Positions 26,143 to 35,833 are shown, numbered from the stretch's first letter. The stretch: DNA of 64,000 nucleotides from JAOBAU01 sp034667465 (GCA_034667465.1 JAXDJV010000025.1:248001-312000); one strand, 5' to 3'. Translations and numbers: made by a program. Notes: generated by a model not told the origin, from the sequence alone.

Positions 26143-28691
26143 CTGTTTTTCGCGCGCTGGTCTTTCGCCCGATCCTTCGCGAAACGATGCGCACCGTGCT
26201 GACGATCGCCGGCATCGCCGTCGGTGTCGCGGTCGTCGTGGCGATTCAGCTCGCCAATCAAAGTGCACTGCGCGCGTTCCGGGAATCGATCGACGCTGTC
26301 GCCGGCCGCGCGAATTTTCAGATCATTGCCGACGCGCCGCCGCTCGACGAATCGATCCTCTTCAAACTGCAGCCGCTTTGGAAGGAAGGTGTCCGCTTCG
26401 CGCCGGTCATCGACGTCGAAGGGCTCGTCGAGCCGGCGCAAACACCGATTCGTCTGCTCGGCGTCGATCTGCTTTCCGATCTGCACTTCCGCGACTACCG
26501 CTACGCCCGCGTCTCAACGCGCGACCGCTCGCCGCTCGGCTACTTCGATCTCTTCCGCGAAGACTCCGTCGTCATTCCGGAACCGTTCGCACGTGAACAG
26601 CATCTCGCGCTCGGCTCGCCGCTGACGCTGAACGTCCTCGGCCATCGCAGCACGTTCATCGTTCGCGGCATTCTCGAAGCGCGCGGTCCCGCCACCGCGT
26701 TCAACGGCGCGATCGCCATCGTCGACATCGCCACGGCGCAGAACGCATTCGGAATGGCCGGCAAACTCTCGCACGTCGATTTGATTGCCGATGAATCGCG
26801 CGAAGTCGCGATCGCGAAACTGCTGCCGCCCGGCGTGCGGATCGAGCGTCCGAAACGCCGCGGCGAGCGCGTCGAAAAAATGCTGCGCGCGTTTCGCGTC
26901 AACCTCTTCGCACTCGCCGGCGTCGCGCTGCTGGTAGGAATGTTCCTCGTCTACAACACCGTGCTGATCTCGATCCTGCGGCGACGCAAAGACGTCGGCG
27001 TTTTGAAAACGGTCGGCGCTTCGCCGCGGCAAATCTTCGCCGCATTCCTCGGCGAAGGATTGCTCTTCGGCGTGCTCGGCTCCGCGCTCGGCATCGCACT
27101 CGGCGCAGCGCTCGCGACGGGAATCCTGGGGCTGATCGGACGGACGATCAATTCGCTCTACGTCACCTCGCGGCCGGAAGCGATCGCGCTCACGCCGTCG
27201 ATCGTCATCATCGGCGTCGCCGTCGGAACGCTGCTCGCGCTCGTATCGTCGCTGCAGCCGTCGCTCGAAGCGGCGGCGGTGCGACCGAACGCGCTCATTC
27301 GTCCCGGCCTGCAGCAACGTGTTTCGCGTGCGAGCGGACGCATGCTCGGCCTCGCGGCGATCGTCTGCTTCGTCGCCGCCGCGTTCGTCTCGCGACTGCC
27401 GGCGTATCGAGGAATCGCCGTCGCCGGCTATGTCGCGGTGCTGCTCGTCGTCGCCGGCTTCTCGCTGCTCGCACCGACAATCGTCCGCGCGACGTCATCG
27501 ATCTTCGCGACGCCGCTCCTTCGTACGTTCGGCATCGTCGGCCGGCTCGCAAGTGCCTCGCTTCCCGCTTCGTTGCGACGAACATCCGTCGCCAGCGCCG
27601 CGCTGTCGCTCGCGACCGGAATGATGGTCGCGGTCGCGCTGATGGTCGGCAGCTTCCGCGAAACGGTACGCATCTGGGTCGATCAAACCGTCAGCTCCGA
27701 TCTCTGGCTGCGGCCGGCGAAAGGTCTCTCGAACGGCTCGACCGCACTCTTCCCGCCGGAGATCGCCGACGAAGTGGCGCGCCTGCCGTTCGTCGAAGCG
27801 GTCGATCGTGTGCGCGGCAAAGACGTGCTGTACGGCGACGCGATCGTCTCGGTCGGCAGCGGCGAATTCGACATCGCGAAGAAATACGGCAATCTGCCGA
27901 TGGTGACGCCGCGCTCGTCACGCGACGCGCTCGGCGAAGCGCTGCGGCGCAACGGCGTCTTCGTCTCGGAAAGCCTCGCGCTGAAGTACGACAAGAACGT
28001 CGGTGACACGATCGCGCTGCCGACGTCGCACGGCATCCACAACTTCCCGATCACCGGCGTCTATCGCGACTACTCGAACGATCGCGGCGTCGTGGTCATG
28101 GATCGCGCGCTCTTCGTCCGTGAGTTCGGCGACCGGGCGCTGAACACGGTCATCGTCTATCTCAAACAGGGCGTGAAGCCGAACGACGCGCGCATCAAAC
28201 TCGAAGCGGCGTTCGGCGCGAAGTACCACGCGTTCGCGATCACGAACGCGGAGATCCGCGGCGAGGTGATGACGATCTTCGATCAGACGTTCCTGATCAC
28301 GTACGCGCTGCTCGGCATCGCAATCGTCGTCGCGGTGCTCGGCATCGTGAACACGCTGGCCGCGCTGATCCTCGAACGAACGCGCGAACTGGCGCTCCTC
28401 CGCGTCCTCGGCATGACGCGCGCGGAGCTGCGAACGATGATCGTGCTCGAATCATCGCTGCTCGGGCTGACATCGACCGTCGTCGGTCTGGTCATGGGCT
28501 ACGCGTTGTCGTGGATTCTGATCTTCGTGATCAACAAACAGTCGTTCGGCTGGACGATCGCGTTCCACACGCCGGTGCAGCTGATCGCCGTCTCGCTGGC
28601 GGTAACGTTCCTCGCCGCGGCGACCGCGGGATTGCTTCCCGCGCGACTCGCGAACCGGATCGATTTCGCCAGCGCGCTCAAGAGCGAGTAG
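26139..28691 (+). CDS. FtsX-like ABC transporter permease (two FtsX domains)
   Basis: 850-residue inner-membrane permease. Helix 1 (TVLTIAGIAVGVAVVVAIQLA) is followed by a MacB-like periplasmic domain, an FtsX domain (about 245-370, with LRRRKDVGVLKTVGASPRQIF), two central helices, a second periplasmic domain and a second FtsX domain (about 725-845, with RTRELALLRVLGMTRAELRTM). This duplicated plan is that of COG0577/COG3127 permeases such as YbbP. These systems use mechanotransmission rather than a channel in known cases, moving lipoproteins or peptides. The last codons overlap the converging trmL by 14 bp. Confidence 0.9.
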   Translation: MTVFRALVFRPILRETMRTVLTIAGIAVGVAVVVAIQLANQSALRAFRESIDAVAGRANFQIIADAPPLDESILFKLQPLWKEGVRFAPVIDVEGLVEPAQTPIRLLGVDLLSDLHFRDYRYARVSTRDRSPLGYFDLFREDSVVIPEPFAREQHLALGSPLTLNVLGHRSTFIVRGILEARGPATAFNGAIAIVDIATAQNAFGMAGKLSHVDLIADESREVAIAKLLPPGVRIERPKRRGERVEKMLRAFRVNLFALAGVALLVGMFLVYNTVLISILRRRKDVGVLKTVGASPRQIFAAFLGEGLLFGVLGSALGIALGAALATGILGLIGRTINSLYVTSRPEAIALTPSIVIIGVAVGTLLALVSSLQPSLEAAAVRPNALIRPGLQQRVSRASGRMLGLAAIVCFVAAAFVSRLPAYRGIAVAGYVAVLLVVAGFSLLAPTIVRATSSIFATPLLRTFGIVGRLASASLPASLRRTSVASAALSLATGMMVAVALMVGSFRETVRIWVDQTVSSDLWLRPAKGLSNGSTALFPPEIADEVARLPFVEAVDRVRGKDVLYGDAIVSVGSGEFDIAKKYGNLPMVTPRSSRDALGEALRRNGVFVSESLALKYDKNVGDTIALPTSHGIHNFPITGVYRDYSNDRGVVVMDRALFVREFGDRALNTVIVYLKQGVKPNDARIKLEAAFGAKYHAFAITNAEIRGEVMTIFDQTFLITYALLGIAIVVAVLGIVNTLAALILERTRELALLRVLGMTRAELRTMIVLESSLLGLTSTVVGLVMGYALSWILIFVINKQSFGWTIAFHTPVQLIAVSLAVTFLAAATAGLLPARLANRIDFASALKSE

Positions 28692-29145
28692 CGCGCTGGC
28701 GCAGCACTTCGTACAACGCGATTCCGACCGTCGTCGACAAATTCAACGACCGCACGTGCGGCGATTCGATCGGCATCCGCACCATTCGATCCGCGTAGCG
28801 CTCGTGAATCGCAGGATCGAGCCCGCCGGTCTCACGTCCGAAGACGAGCAGTGTTCGTTCCGGATACGACACATCCCAGTACGTCCGCGACGCTTTCGTG
28901 CTGAAGAAGAACGGCTCGCCGAGCTCCGGGAACGCGGCTTCGATCGACGCCCAGCTCGGCCAGACACGCAGCGGAACGTGTTCCCAGTAATCGAGTCCCG
29001 CGCGACGCACTTCACGCTCATCGAGAGAAAAACCGAGCGGCTCGACGAGATGCAGCGTCGCGCCGGCGGCGAGGCACGAGCGTCCGGCGTTGCCGGTGTT
29101 CCAGTGAATTTCTGGCTGGACGAGCACGACGTGGAGAGAAGACAC
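28678..29145 (-). CDS. trmL: tRNA (cytidine/uridine-34-2'-O)-methyltransferase TrmL
   Basis: SPOUT (trefoil-knot) methyltransferase that 2'-O-methylates the wobble base of tRNA-Leu isoacceptors using SAM. From GTG 29145 it is 155 residues, the usual length. Motifs: PEIHWNTGNAGRSCLAAG near the start, LLVFGRETGGLD in the knot, and RMPIESPHVRSLNLSTTVGIALYE at the SAM-binding C-terminus. The reading frame runs 50 codons further upstream, but that part overlaps the divergent monooxygenase gene and is not TrmL-like, so the GTG is preferred. Confidence 0.93.
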   Translation of the reverse strand: MSSLHVVLVQPEIHWNTGNAGRSCLAAGATLHLVEPLGFSLDEREVRRAGLDYWEHVPLRVWPSWASIEAAFPELGEPFFFSTKASRTYWDVSYPERTLLVFGRETGGLDPAIHERYADRMVRMPIESPHVRSLNLSTTVGIALYEVLRQRATRS

Positions 29146-29182
29146 GGAATATCGAATCCCGCCGTTACTGTACTCTCTCGAT

Positions 29183-30469
29183 ATGCGCCGCATCGTTCTC
29201 CTCGCAGCCATCGCGCTGGCATTCGTCGGCGCACGCACTCGCTCGGTCCGTCCGCCGGCGCCGCCGCTCTTCGTCGACGGACCGACGTACAGCAACGAGA
29301 TCGTCCGAATTTTCCAGGACCGCTGCCAGACCTGTCATCACGACGGCGACATCGCGCCGTTCTCGCTGACGAATTACGCCGACGCGAAAGCGCACGCGAC
29401 GATGATCAAAGTGATGACGCAAACGCGTCAGATGCCGCCGTGGAAGCCGACTCCCGGCTGCGGCGATTTCGCCGACGCGCGCGTGCTGCCGCAGAGCGAC
29501 ATCGATCTCATCGCGAAGTGGGTGAACAACGGCGCGCCGGAAGGCGATCCGTCGAAGTTGCCGGCGCCGCTCGACTTCAGCGGCGGCTGGCCCCTCGGCC
29601 AGCCCGACCTCGTGCTCTCCGAGCCGGAAGCGTTCACGCCGCCGGCGGCGCACGACGAGTACCGCTGCTTCACATTGCCGACGCAGCTCACCAGCGACAA
29701 ATACGTTTCCGCGATCGATGTTCGTCCCGGCGATCGCCAGGTCGTCCATCACGTCATCGCCTTCATCGACGTCACCGGCGAATCGCAGCGACTCGATGAC
29801 GCCGATCCGGCGCCGGGCTATCAATGTTTCGGCGGTCCCGGATTCTCGATCACGAGTCTCACCAGCTCGACGCTCGGCGGATGGGCGCCCGGCGCGCGCG
29901 CCGCGCGACTTCCCGACAACATCGCGTATTCGCTCCCGGCGAATTCGCGCATCGTGCTGCAGGTCCACTATCACCTGCACGATACGGAGCCGCACAGCGA
30001 TCGCACCGAGCTCGCCGTCTACTACGCGAAGAAAAAGCCGGAGAAGACGATTCTCGTGCTACCGCTCATCAATCAAAACTTCACACTCGCGCCGAACGAT
30101 CCGAACGCGAAAGTGACGGCGTCGTTCACGAACTTCCTGACGCCGGTGCACATCTGGTTCATCGCGCCGCACATGCATCTCCTCGGACGAAAGATGAAAG
30201 TCGAGGAGACGTATCCGAACGGCAGCAAATCGTGCCTCGTCAACATCGACGACTGGAGCTTCAACTGGCAGGGCCAGTACTACTACAGGGAACCGATCGC
30301 GGCGCCGGTCGGCGCGAACTTCGCGCTCACCGCGTTCTACGACAACTCCGTCGACAATCCGCTCAATCCGAATTACCCGCCGAAAGCAGTGTCGTGGGGC
30401 GAGCAGACGACCGACGAGATGTGCATCGCGTTTCTCGGCGTGACCGTCGATTCGCAGCAAATCCAATAG
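29183..30469 (+). CDS. Exported cytochrome c / copper type II monooxygenase-like fusion
   Basis: 428-residue exported protein (signal peptide about 1-17). The N-terminal domain has one haem c site, CQTCH at 48-52. The remainder resembles the two-domain copper type II ascorbate-dependent monooxygenases (peptidylglycine or dopamine monooxygenase family), with candidate copper ligands HH 189-190, HYH 262-264, His330/His332 and Met338 (GRKMKV). Family enzymes hydroxylate C-H bonds using O2; in bacteria the substrates are unknown. The fused haem domain could deliver the electrons that ascorbate provides in animals (inference). TACTCT/TACTGT hexamers lie 6-11 bp before the ATG. Confidence 0.82.
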   Translation: MRRIVLLAAIALAFVGARTRSVRPPAPPLFVDGPTYSNEIVRIFQDRCQTCHHDGDIAPFSLTNYADAKAHATMIKVMTQTRQMPPWKPTPGCGDFADARVLPQSDIDLIAKWVNNGAPEGDPSKLPAPLDFSGGWPLGQPDLVLSEPEAFTPPAAHDEYRCFTLPTQLTSDKYVSAIDVRPGDRQVVHHVIAFIDVTGESQRLDDADPAPGYQCFGGPGFSITSLTSSTLGGWAPGARAARLPDNIAYSLPANSRIVLQVHYHLHDTEPHSDRTELAVYYAKKKPEKTILVLPLINQNFTLAPNDPNAKVTASFTNFLTPVHIWFIAPHMHLLGRKMKVEETYPNGSKSCLVNIDDWSFNWQGQYYYREPIAAPVGANFALTAFYDNSVDNPLNPNYPPKAVSWGEQTTDEMCIAFLGVTVDSQQIQ

Positions 30470-30474
30470 CCGCC

Positions 30475-30565
30475 GTCATCCCGAGCGTAGCGAGGGATCC
30501 GGGCGGGAGAGGCAGGAGGCAGGCGCGCCCCGCCCACCCGGATCCCTCGCTACGCTCGGGATGAC
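30475..30565. repeat. Type C palindromic repeat, copy 2
   Basis: Perfect outer arms, GTCATCCCGAGCGTAGCGAG and its complement, flank a GC-rich centre. It starts 6 bp after the monooxygenase stop, between two genes in the same direction. A 12-bp piece of the right arm (GCTACGCTCGGG) is duplicated directly after it at 30566-30577. A spurious upstream start for the kinase gene at 30561 falls inside this element. Confidence 0.92.
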
Positions 30566-30617
30566 GCTACGCTCGGGCAGACGCCGCAACGTCGGCGGTA
30601 CAATTCCGTACATCCCG

Positions 30618-32771
30618 ATGAGCGACGGCGATTTCACGGCGCGCGAGCGCCTCCTGCGATTCGACCTTGCCACGCAGCGGAACCACATCTTCATCTACAG
30701 CGGCGGCTTCGTTCTCGCACTGATCGGCGCCTCGCTCGGCGTCTTCGAGCTGCAACTCCGTTCCGCGCTGCTGCTCTGGTCCAGCGCCATCGTGCTGGCC
30801 ATCGTCTTCTCCGCGCTCTATCGCCGCGGCGTGAATCGGAACGTGCTGAATGCGCTGTGGATCGCCGGCGACATCTTCTTCGTCTGCGTCGGCGTCTACG
30901 CGACCGGCGGCATCGAGAGTCCGTGGTTCATCTGGTATCTCACGACGTCATGCGCCACCGCATTCGTCATCGGCAAACGCGCCGCGCAATTCGTCTCCGT
31001 CATCGACGCGGTCGCCTACATCGCCCTTCTCTTCCTGATGGGACAGGCGCACTGGGGCAACGACGTTCTCTATCTCGCGTTCACGCGGATGCTCTTCCTC
31101 GGCGGCGCGTCGTTCCTGTTTCTCGAAGGGGTCGGCAATCTGCAGGAAAAGCGGATTCAGATCCGCCGCATGGAAGCGGAAGAGAGCCGCAAAGTGCGCG
31201 AGCTGACGCGCATCACGGAAGAGCTCAATGCGCGCACCGAGGAGCTGAGTGAGGCGAATCGGAGAAGTCAGGAAGCCGATCGATTGAAGAGCCAGTTCCT
31301 CGCGAACATGAGTCACGAGTTGCGCACGCCGATGAACTCGATCATCGGCTTCTCGGAGATTCTCGTCGACCGGCTCGAGACGCGCGTCGAAGCGAAACAT
31401 CTCAGCTTCCTGCGCCATATCCTCGCATCAGGTCAGCATCTGCTCGGCATCATCAACGACATCCTCGACCTCTCGAAAATCGAAGCGGGGAAGATGGAGA
31501 TCTACCCGGAATCGTTCGCCGTCGCACCGGTCGTCGAAAGCGTCTGCCATGTGATGCGCGGCATGACGCGAACGACCACGACGTTCGTCGTCGACATCCC
31601 CGACGATCTGCCGCGCATCGAGACTGACCTCGCCAAGTTCAAGCAGGTACTCTTCAACCTCGTGTCGAACGCCGTGAAGTTTTCGCCGGCCGACAAACCG
31701 GTGCGCATCTCCGCGCGCTACATCGGCACGAGCGAAAACGACGGCATGATCAACGTCGCCGTGCAGGACCAGGGCATCGGCATCGAAGCGAAGCATCACG
31801 ATGTGATCTTCGAAGAGTTCCGTCAGGTCGACGGCACCGCGAAGCGCGAGTTCGGCGGCACGGGACTCGGACTCGCGCTGGTGAAGAAATTCGTCGAGCT
31901 CCAGGGCGGACGCGTCACCGTCGACAGCTCGCCCGGCGAAGGAAGCACGTTCTCATTCACGCTGCCGGTGCAGTCGCGCGCGGCGGTGGTCAGCCGCACG
32001 CCGGACACTGACGAACTGGCGGCGACGAGCGATCTCGTGCTCGTCGTCGAGGACGATGCGCATGCATACGATCTGATCGCGGCCGCACTCCGTTCCGCCG
32101 GCTATCTCTCGATTCGTGCCCGGCATGGCGAAGAAGCGCTGAAGCTTGCGCGCGAATCGCATCCGGTCGCGGTCACGCTCGATCTCGTGCTGCCGGGCGT
32201 CGACGGCTGGGAAGTATTGAAACGGCTGAAGAGCGACCCGAACACGCGCGAGATTCCGGTCGTGATCATCTCGATGGTCGACAACCGCGAGCTCGGCGTC
32301 GCGCTCGGCGCGGACGATTACTTCATTAAACCGGTCGATCGCGAACGGCTGCTCGAGCGCATCCGCCGGCTGACGTCAGGACACGGCACACGCGCGCGAC
32401 TGCTGCTCATCGATGACGACGCGACCGTTCATGCGATGCTTGAAGAAGAGCTGGCCGCGCTCGGCTACGACGTCGAGAGCGCGTTCACCGGCGAGAGCGG
32501 ATTCGAATCAGCGAAAGATCTCTCGCCCGATGTGATCATCCTGGATTTGATGATGCCCGGCATGAGCGGCTTCGAAGTCGCCGGGATGCTGAAAGATCAT
32601 CCGCGCACCGCGAACATCCCGATCCTCGTGCTGACGTCGAAGGATCTGACGAACGACGATCGCCGCGAGCTGCAGTCGAAAGTGACGAGCTTCGTGCAGA
32701 AGGGACACAGCGCGCGCGAACAGCTGGTGCGCGAGATCCGGCGGCTCGAACAGCGGCGCGTTACGGTTTAG
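30618..32771 (+). CDS. Hybrid sensor histidine kinase with two C-terminal receiver domains
   Basis: 717-residue membrane sensor kinase. About six N-terminal helices (residues 20-180, MASE-like, no large periplasmic domain) are followed by a coiled coil (about 180-220). The HisKA domain has phospho-acceptor His233 (FLANMSHELRTP). The HATPase domain has an N box in FNLVSNAVKF and G boxes DQGIGI and GGTGLGLAL. Two receiver domains carry Asp522 (LDLVLPG) and Asp643 (LDLMMPG). It ends without an output domain, so phosphate must pass to another protein. ATG 30618 was chosen because the ATG at 30561 lies in the palindromic repeat. No partner regulator gene is adjacent. Confidence 0.94.
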   Translation: MSDGDFTARERLLRFDLATQRNHIFIYSGGFVLALIGASLGVFELQLRSALLLWSSAIVLAIVFSALYRRGVNRNVLNALWIAGDIFFVCVGVYATGGIESPWFIWYLTTSCATAFVIGKRAAQFVSVIDAVAYIALLFLMGQAHWGNDVLYLAFTRMLFLGGASFLFLEGVGNLQEKRIQIRRMEAEESRKVRELTRITEELNARTEELSEANRRSQEADRLKSQFLANMSHELRTPMNSIIGFSEILVDRLETRVEAKHLSFLRHILASGQHLLGIINDILDLSKIEAGKMEIYPESFAVAPVVESVCHVMRGMTRTTTTFVVDIPDDLPRIETDLAKFKQVLFNLVSNAVKFSPADKPVRISARYIGTSENDGMINVAVQDQGIGIEAKHHDVIFEEFRQVDGTAKREFGGTGLGLALVKKFVELQGGRVTVDSSPGEGSTFSFTLPVQSRAAVVSRTPDTDELAATSDLVLVVEDDAHAYDLIAAALRSAGYLSIRARHGEEALKLARESHPVAVTLDLVLPGVDGWEVLKRLKSDPNTREIPVVIISMVDNRELGVALGADDYFIKPVDRERLLERIRRLTSGHGTRARLLLIDDDATVHAMLEEELAALGYDVESAFTGESGFESAKDLSPDVIILDLMMPGMSGFEVAGMLKDHPRTANIPILVLTSKDLTNDDRRELQSKVTSFVQKGHSAREQLVREIRRLEQRRVTV

Positions 32772-32853
32772 CGCGCCAGTCGTTCCAGACTTCGTTCGGG
32801 ATGCGAGACAGCCGCATGAATGTCGCGCGCGTAAGGATCCATCGGGAAACGCT

Positions 32854-33957
32854 CTACGGCGCGCGGAATCGGCGATCGTAGCCGGTCATTTCCACGTACC
32901 CGTCGCCGCCCACCGCGGTGTTCCCGAACGTGCCGCTGACGTCGACCGCTCCTTCCCAGTACGTCACGTTCGTCGACGACTTCGTCACCAGCTCCTGATC
33001 GCGCAGCAGCGGCGTGAGCGTCGCGGAGATGCCGAGCTGCGCGACGCTGATTCGCCAGCCCATCGGATACGTCGCGCGCGTTTTCGGCGACGTCCATTTG
33101 TCGAGCGCTTCGACGCGAAGCTGTTCGCGCGTCAGATGAATGATGCTGCCGTCGGGATTGATGAACGAGCCGGATGACGTGACGTCCGGCGTCCCGTCGC
33201 GGCGGCGGATGATGTAGATCATCAGTTCCGAATCGTCATCGAACTGAATCGAGAACCAGTCCCATCCCTGCTGCGACTCGCGCAGCGCGGAACTGCCGAA
33301 TTCGTGATCCATCCAGGCCACGCCGCGGCAGCGACTGCCGTTCACGGAGCCGGTCACTTCGAGGCGCGTCATCGAGTAGTAGTGCGACGCGAATCCGCTT
33401 CCTTCCGCTTTCACGCTGATGCCGTTCTGTCCGTGAATCGCCGGCGGCTTGCGCGTGCGCAGCGTCAGATCGATCACGTCATCGCCATTGCGTGCCGACA
33501 ATTGCCACGCGCCGTCCGGACGCGTCGTCGCGCTCCACGATTCGTTGAAGACGTCGAGATGTCCCATCGCCGCACTCGCGGTGAACGGCGACGTGCGATT
33601 CAGCTTTTCGTAGTAACGGAAGCGCTTCGCCGCGACGTCGGTGATCGCGAAATGCGCGAGCGAGATGTTGCGCAGCTGCCAGCGACTCGCGGCCTCCGGC
33701 GCGCCTGGAGGGACGATGCCGACGCGGAAAAACGTCAGCTCGAAACCGTAGCGCTTTCCCGACTCCGTGTAGAGATGGCCGGTGTAATACCACCACTCGG
33801 TGCGGTAGTCGTCGTGCGCGCCGTGATCGCGCGGGAACTCGAAGTCGTAGCCGGCCGTGGCCGGCTTGAACTCCTGCGCGAAGGCAAGAAACGGGAACAT
33901 GACCATCAGCGCAAACGCGCAAAGCCTCACGGCAGAATGATAAGACGCACTGACCAC
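32854..33957 (-). CDS. COG5621 secreted hydrolase-like protein (CrtC/AttH lipocalin-type fold)
   Basis: 367 residues with a signal peptide (hydrophobic CAFALMVMFPFLAFA). The motif HDDYRTEWWYYTGHL, GWDWFSIQFDDDSELMIYIIR and the WMDHEFGSS loop are typical of the COG5621/AttH/carotenoid hydratase-like double-lipocalin family. These proteins often sit beside FtsX-type ABC transporters; here such a pair lies 4 kb away at 25.5-28.7 kb. The enzymatic activity is unproven in most members. The start is uncertain: GTG 33957 or GTG 33930 both give a plausible signal peptide. Confidence 0.82.
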   Translation of the reverse strand: MVSASYHSAVRLCAFALMVMFPFLAFAQEFKPATAGYDFEFPRDHGAHDDYRTEWWYYTGHLYTESGKRYGFELTFFRVGIVPPGAPEAASRWQLRNISLAHFAITDVAAKRFRYYEKLNRTSPFTASAAMGHLDVFNESWSATTRPDGAWQLSARNGDDVIDLTLRTRKPPAIHGQNGISVKAEGSGFASHYYSMTRLEVTGSVNGSRCRGVAWMDHEFGSSALRESQQGWDWFSIQFDDDSELMIYIIRRRDGTPDVTSSGSFINPDGSIIHLTREQLRVEALDKWTSPKTRATYPMGWRISVAQLGISATLTPLLRDQELVTKSSTNVTYWEGAVDVSGTFGNTAVGGDGYVEMTGYDRRFRAP

Positions 33958-34013
33958 GCCAGGAGCCTCACGTCGTGAAGGCTATGCCAATCAACGCCGC
34001 GGGCCGTGCCCGC

Positions 34014-34019
34014 TATAAT
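34014..34019 (+). promoter_or_regulatory. Putative -10 element (TATAAT) of the TPR-cNMP gene
   Basis: A perfect TATAAT lies 11 bp before the ATG at 34031 in a GC-rich context. The matching -35 position (TCAACG) is poor. Transcription from it would give a leader of only a few bases, and no Shine-Dalgarno site precedes the ATG. Confidence 0.5.
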
Positions 34020-34030
34020 GGCGGCTCCTT

Positions 34031-35833
34031 ATGGCCGAGCAGCCTATTGGCTCCCGCGCGCGGTTTCGCACTCTCGCGAGCGAATCCAGCATTCCGATCG
34101 AGGCCGATGACCTCATCGCGCTGGCGCGCCGTTACGCCGACCAGGGGATGTACGACGAGTCGATCCATCTCTACGAGATGGCGGAAAAACTCAAATCCGG
34201 CTCCGTCGCGCTGAAGATCAACCTCGCCCGCGTGCGCGATCTCAAGCAGGCCGCGGAAGAGTCGCGCTTCAAAGTCGTGCGCCGCGAAGTCGGCGCCGAA
34301 CGCGCTCGCGACGAGATCGACGCCTCGCAATACGTCGGACTCGCGCAGTACTACATGGCCAAGGATCAGACCTCGAAAGCGATCGAGCTCCTCGAGATCT
34401 CGAAGCTGAAAACCCCGAACAACTATCGCCCCTTCGAAATCCTCGGGCGCCTCTATTTCTCGCAGGGCGAATGGGACGCCGCACACGAAGAGATTCGCAA
34501 CGCGCGCAAGCTCAATCCGTTCGATCGCGGTCTCGCCGAGCTCGCCGGCCGCATCGAGTTCGAGCTGAAGAACTTCACCGCATCGCTCGAAGACTTCGTC
34601 GACGCCTTCCTCCTCGCCACCGATCAGAAAGGCGAAGGGACCGAGCCGGTCCGCCGGATGATCAACACGCTGAAACGGGTCGGCAACATCGACACGAAAG
34701 ACCTCAATGCACTGATCAAGGAGCGCGTCGAGAACCTGCAGATGTGCACCGAGCGGCTGGAGTTCCGCAAAGAGAATCTCTTCAAGCTCGAGTCGCGCAA
34801 AGATCTCAAGGACATCTTCCAGAAGATCACGCGCGACAACGAGAAGCGCGACAACCTCATCACCATCTCCGCCGAGCTGCGCAAGCTGCAGGTCTTTCAG
34901 CACATGCGCGACGAGCAGATTTTCCGTCTCTCGAAGTTCACGCACATCCAGACGCTGAAGCAGGGCGATTACGTGTTCCGCGAAGAAGAGCGGTCGATGG
35001 ATTTCTACATCGTCAAGGAGGGCCGCATCGAGATCCGCAAGGAGACTCCGTTCGGTCCGCAAATCCTCGGCGCGCTCGGTCCTGACACGATCTTCGGCGA
35101 GATGAATTTCATCGATCGCACGCATCGTTCGAGCGACGGCCTCGCGACGGAACCGTCGTCCTGCTACATCTTCTCGTTCAGCGCACTCGACCAGATGATG
35201 GATGAGGACAAGGAGATCGCCGTCGGCCTGCACTGGGCTTTCTGGCGCTCGCTCGCCGAGAAAGTTCGCGACGCGAACGAGCAGCTGAAGCTGTTCTTCC
35301 AGGAAGACGCGAAGAAGGGTCAGGGCCGCAAACGCGCCGAAGGAAAGCGTGAAGTGCAGCAGATCACGGTCAAGTCGGAAGACAAGGTCGATCTGTTCAA
35401 GGAGCGCGGTCTCTCCGCGGCGGAAATGAAGCTGCTCGCCACGTTCTCGACAGAGGAGCGTTTCCGCGAGGGGTCGATGATCTTCCGCGAGGGCGAGAAG
35501 GGCGACAAGCTCTACATCGTGCTCGACGGCCGCATCCGCATTTCGAAGTTCATCCCGGGCGTCGGCGAGGAAGCGCTGACGGTGCTCGATCGCGGCGATT
35601 TCTTCGGCGAGATGGCGCTGATCGACGACAAGGCGCGCTCGGCGGACGGGAAAGCGCACGACGGCGATGCGACGGTGCTGTCGATCGATCGCGCAACGCT
35701 GAACGAGATCCTGTCGATGGATCCGCACGCGTCGCTGCAGTTCCTGAATCTGCTCTGCCGAATGATCAGCCGCCGCCTGCGCGAGATCAACGAGAAGATC
35801 GTGCAGTGGAAGTACATGTCCGGCGGCTTCTAA
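34031..35833 (+). CDS. TPR protein with two cyclic-nucleotide-binding domains
   Basis: 600-residue soluble protein. Residues 20-190 form TPR-like helices (LARRYADQGMYDESIHLYEMAEKL, LAQYYMAKDQTSKAIELLEIS), then a coiled-coil segment (about 225-285). Two CRP/cNMP-binding beta-roll domains follow: about 290-400 with FGEMNFIDRTHRSS, and about 460-590 with GDFFGEMALIDDKARSADG. The second phosphate-binding cassette keeps the GEMALI core and an Arg-Ser pair; the first is more diverged. There is no DNA-binding or kinase domain, so it probably works as a nucleotide-responsive scaffold (inference). The TAA stop is the first three bases of a perfect palindromic element. Confidence 0.85.
   Translation: MAEQPIGSRARFRTLASESSIPIEADDLIALARRYADQGMYDESIHLYEMAEKLKSGSVALKINLARVRDLKQAAEESRFKVVRREVGAERARDEIDASQYVGLAQYYMAKDQTSKAIELLEISKLKTPNNYRPFEILGRLYFSQGEWDAAHEEIRNARKLNPFDRGLAELAGRIEFELKNFTASLEDFVDAFLLATDQKGEGTEPVRRMINTLKRVGNIDTKDLNALIKERVENLQMCTERLEFRKENLFKLESRKDLKDIFQKITRDNEKRDNLITISAELRKLQVFQHMRDEQIFRLSKFTHIQTLKQGDYVFREEERSMDFYIVKEGRIEIRKETPFGPQILGALGPDTIFGEMNFIDRTHRSSDGLATEPSSCYIFSFSALDQMMDEDKEIAVGLHWAFWRSLAEKVRDANEQLKLFFQEDAKKGQGRKRAEGKREVQQITVKSEDKVDLFKERGLSAAEMKLLATFSTEERFREGSMIFREGEKGDKLYIVLDGRIRISKFIPGVGEEALTVLDRGDFFGEMALIDDKARSADGKAHDGDATVLSIDRATLNEILSMDPHASLQFLNLLCRMISRRLREINEKIVQWKYMSGGF

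Noticed and set aside
30561..30617. N-terminal extension of the hybrid histidine kinase
   Set aside because: The first codons are translated type C palindrome sequence; ATG 30618 is the better start.
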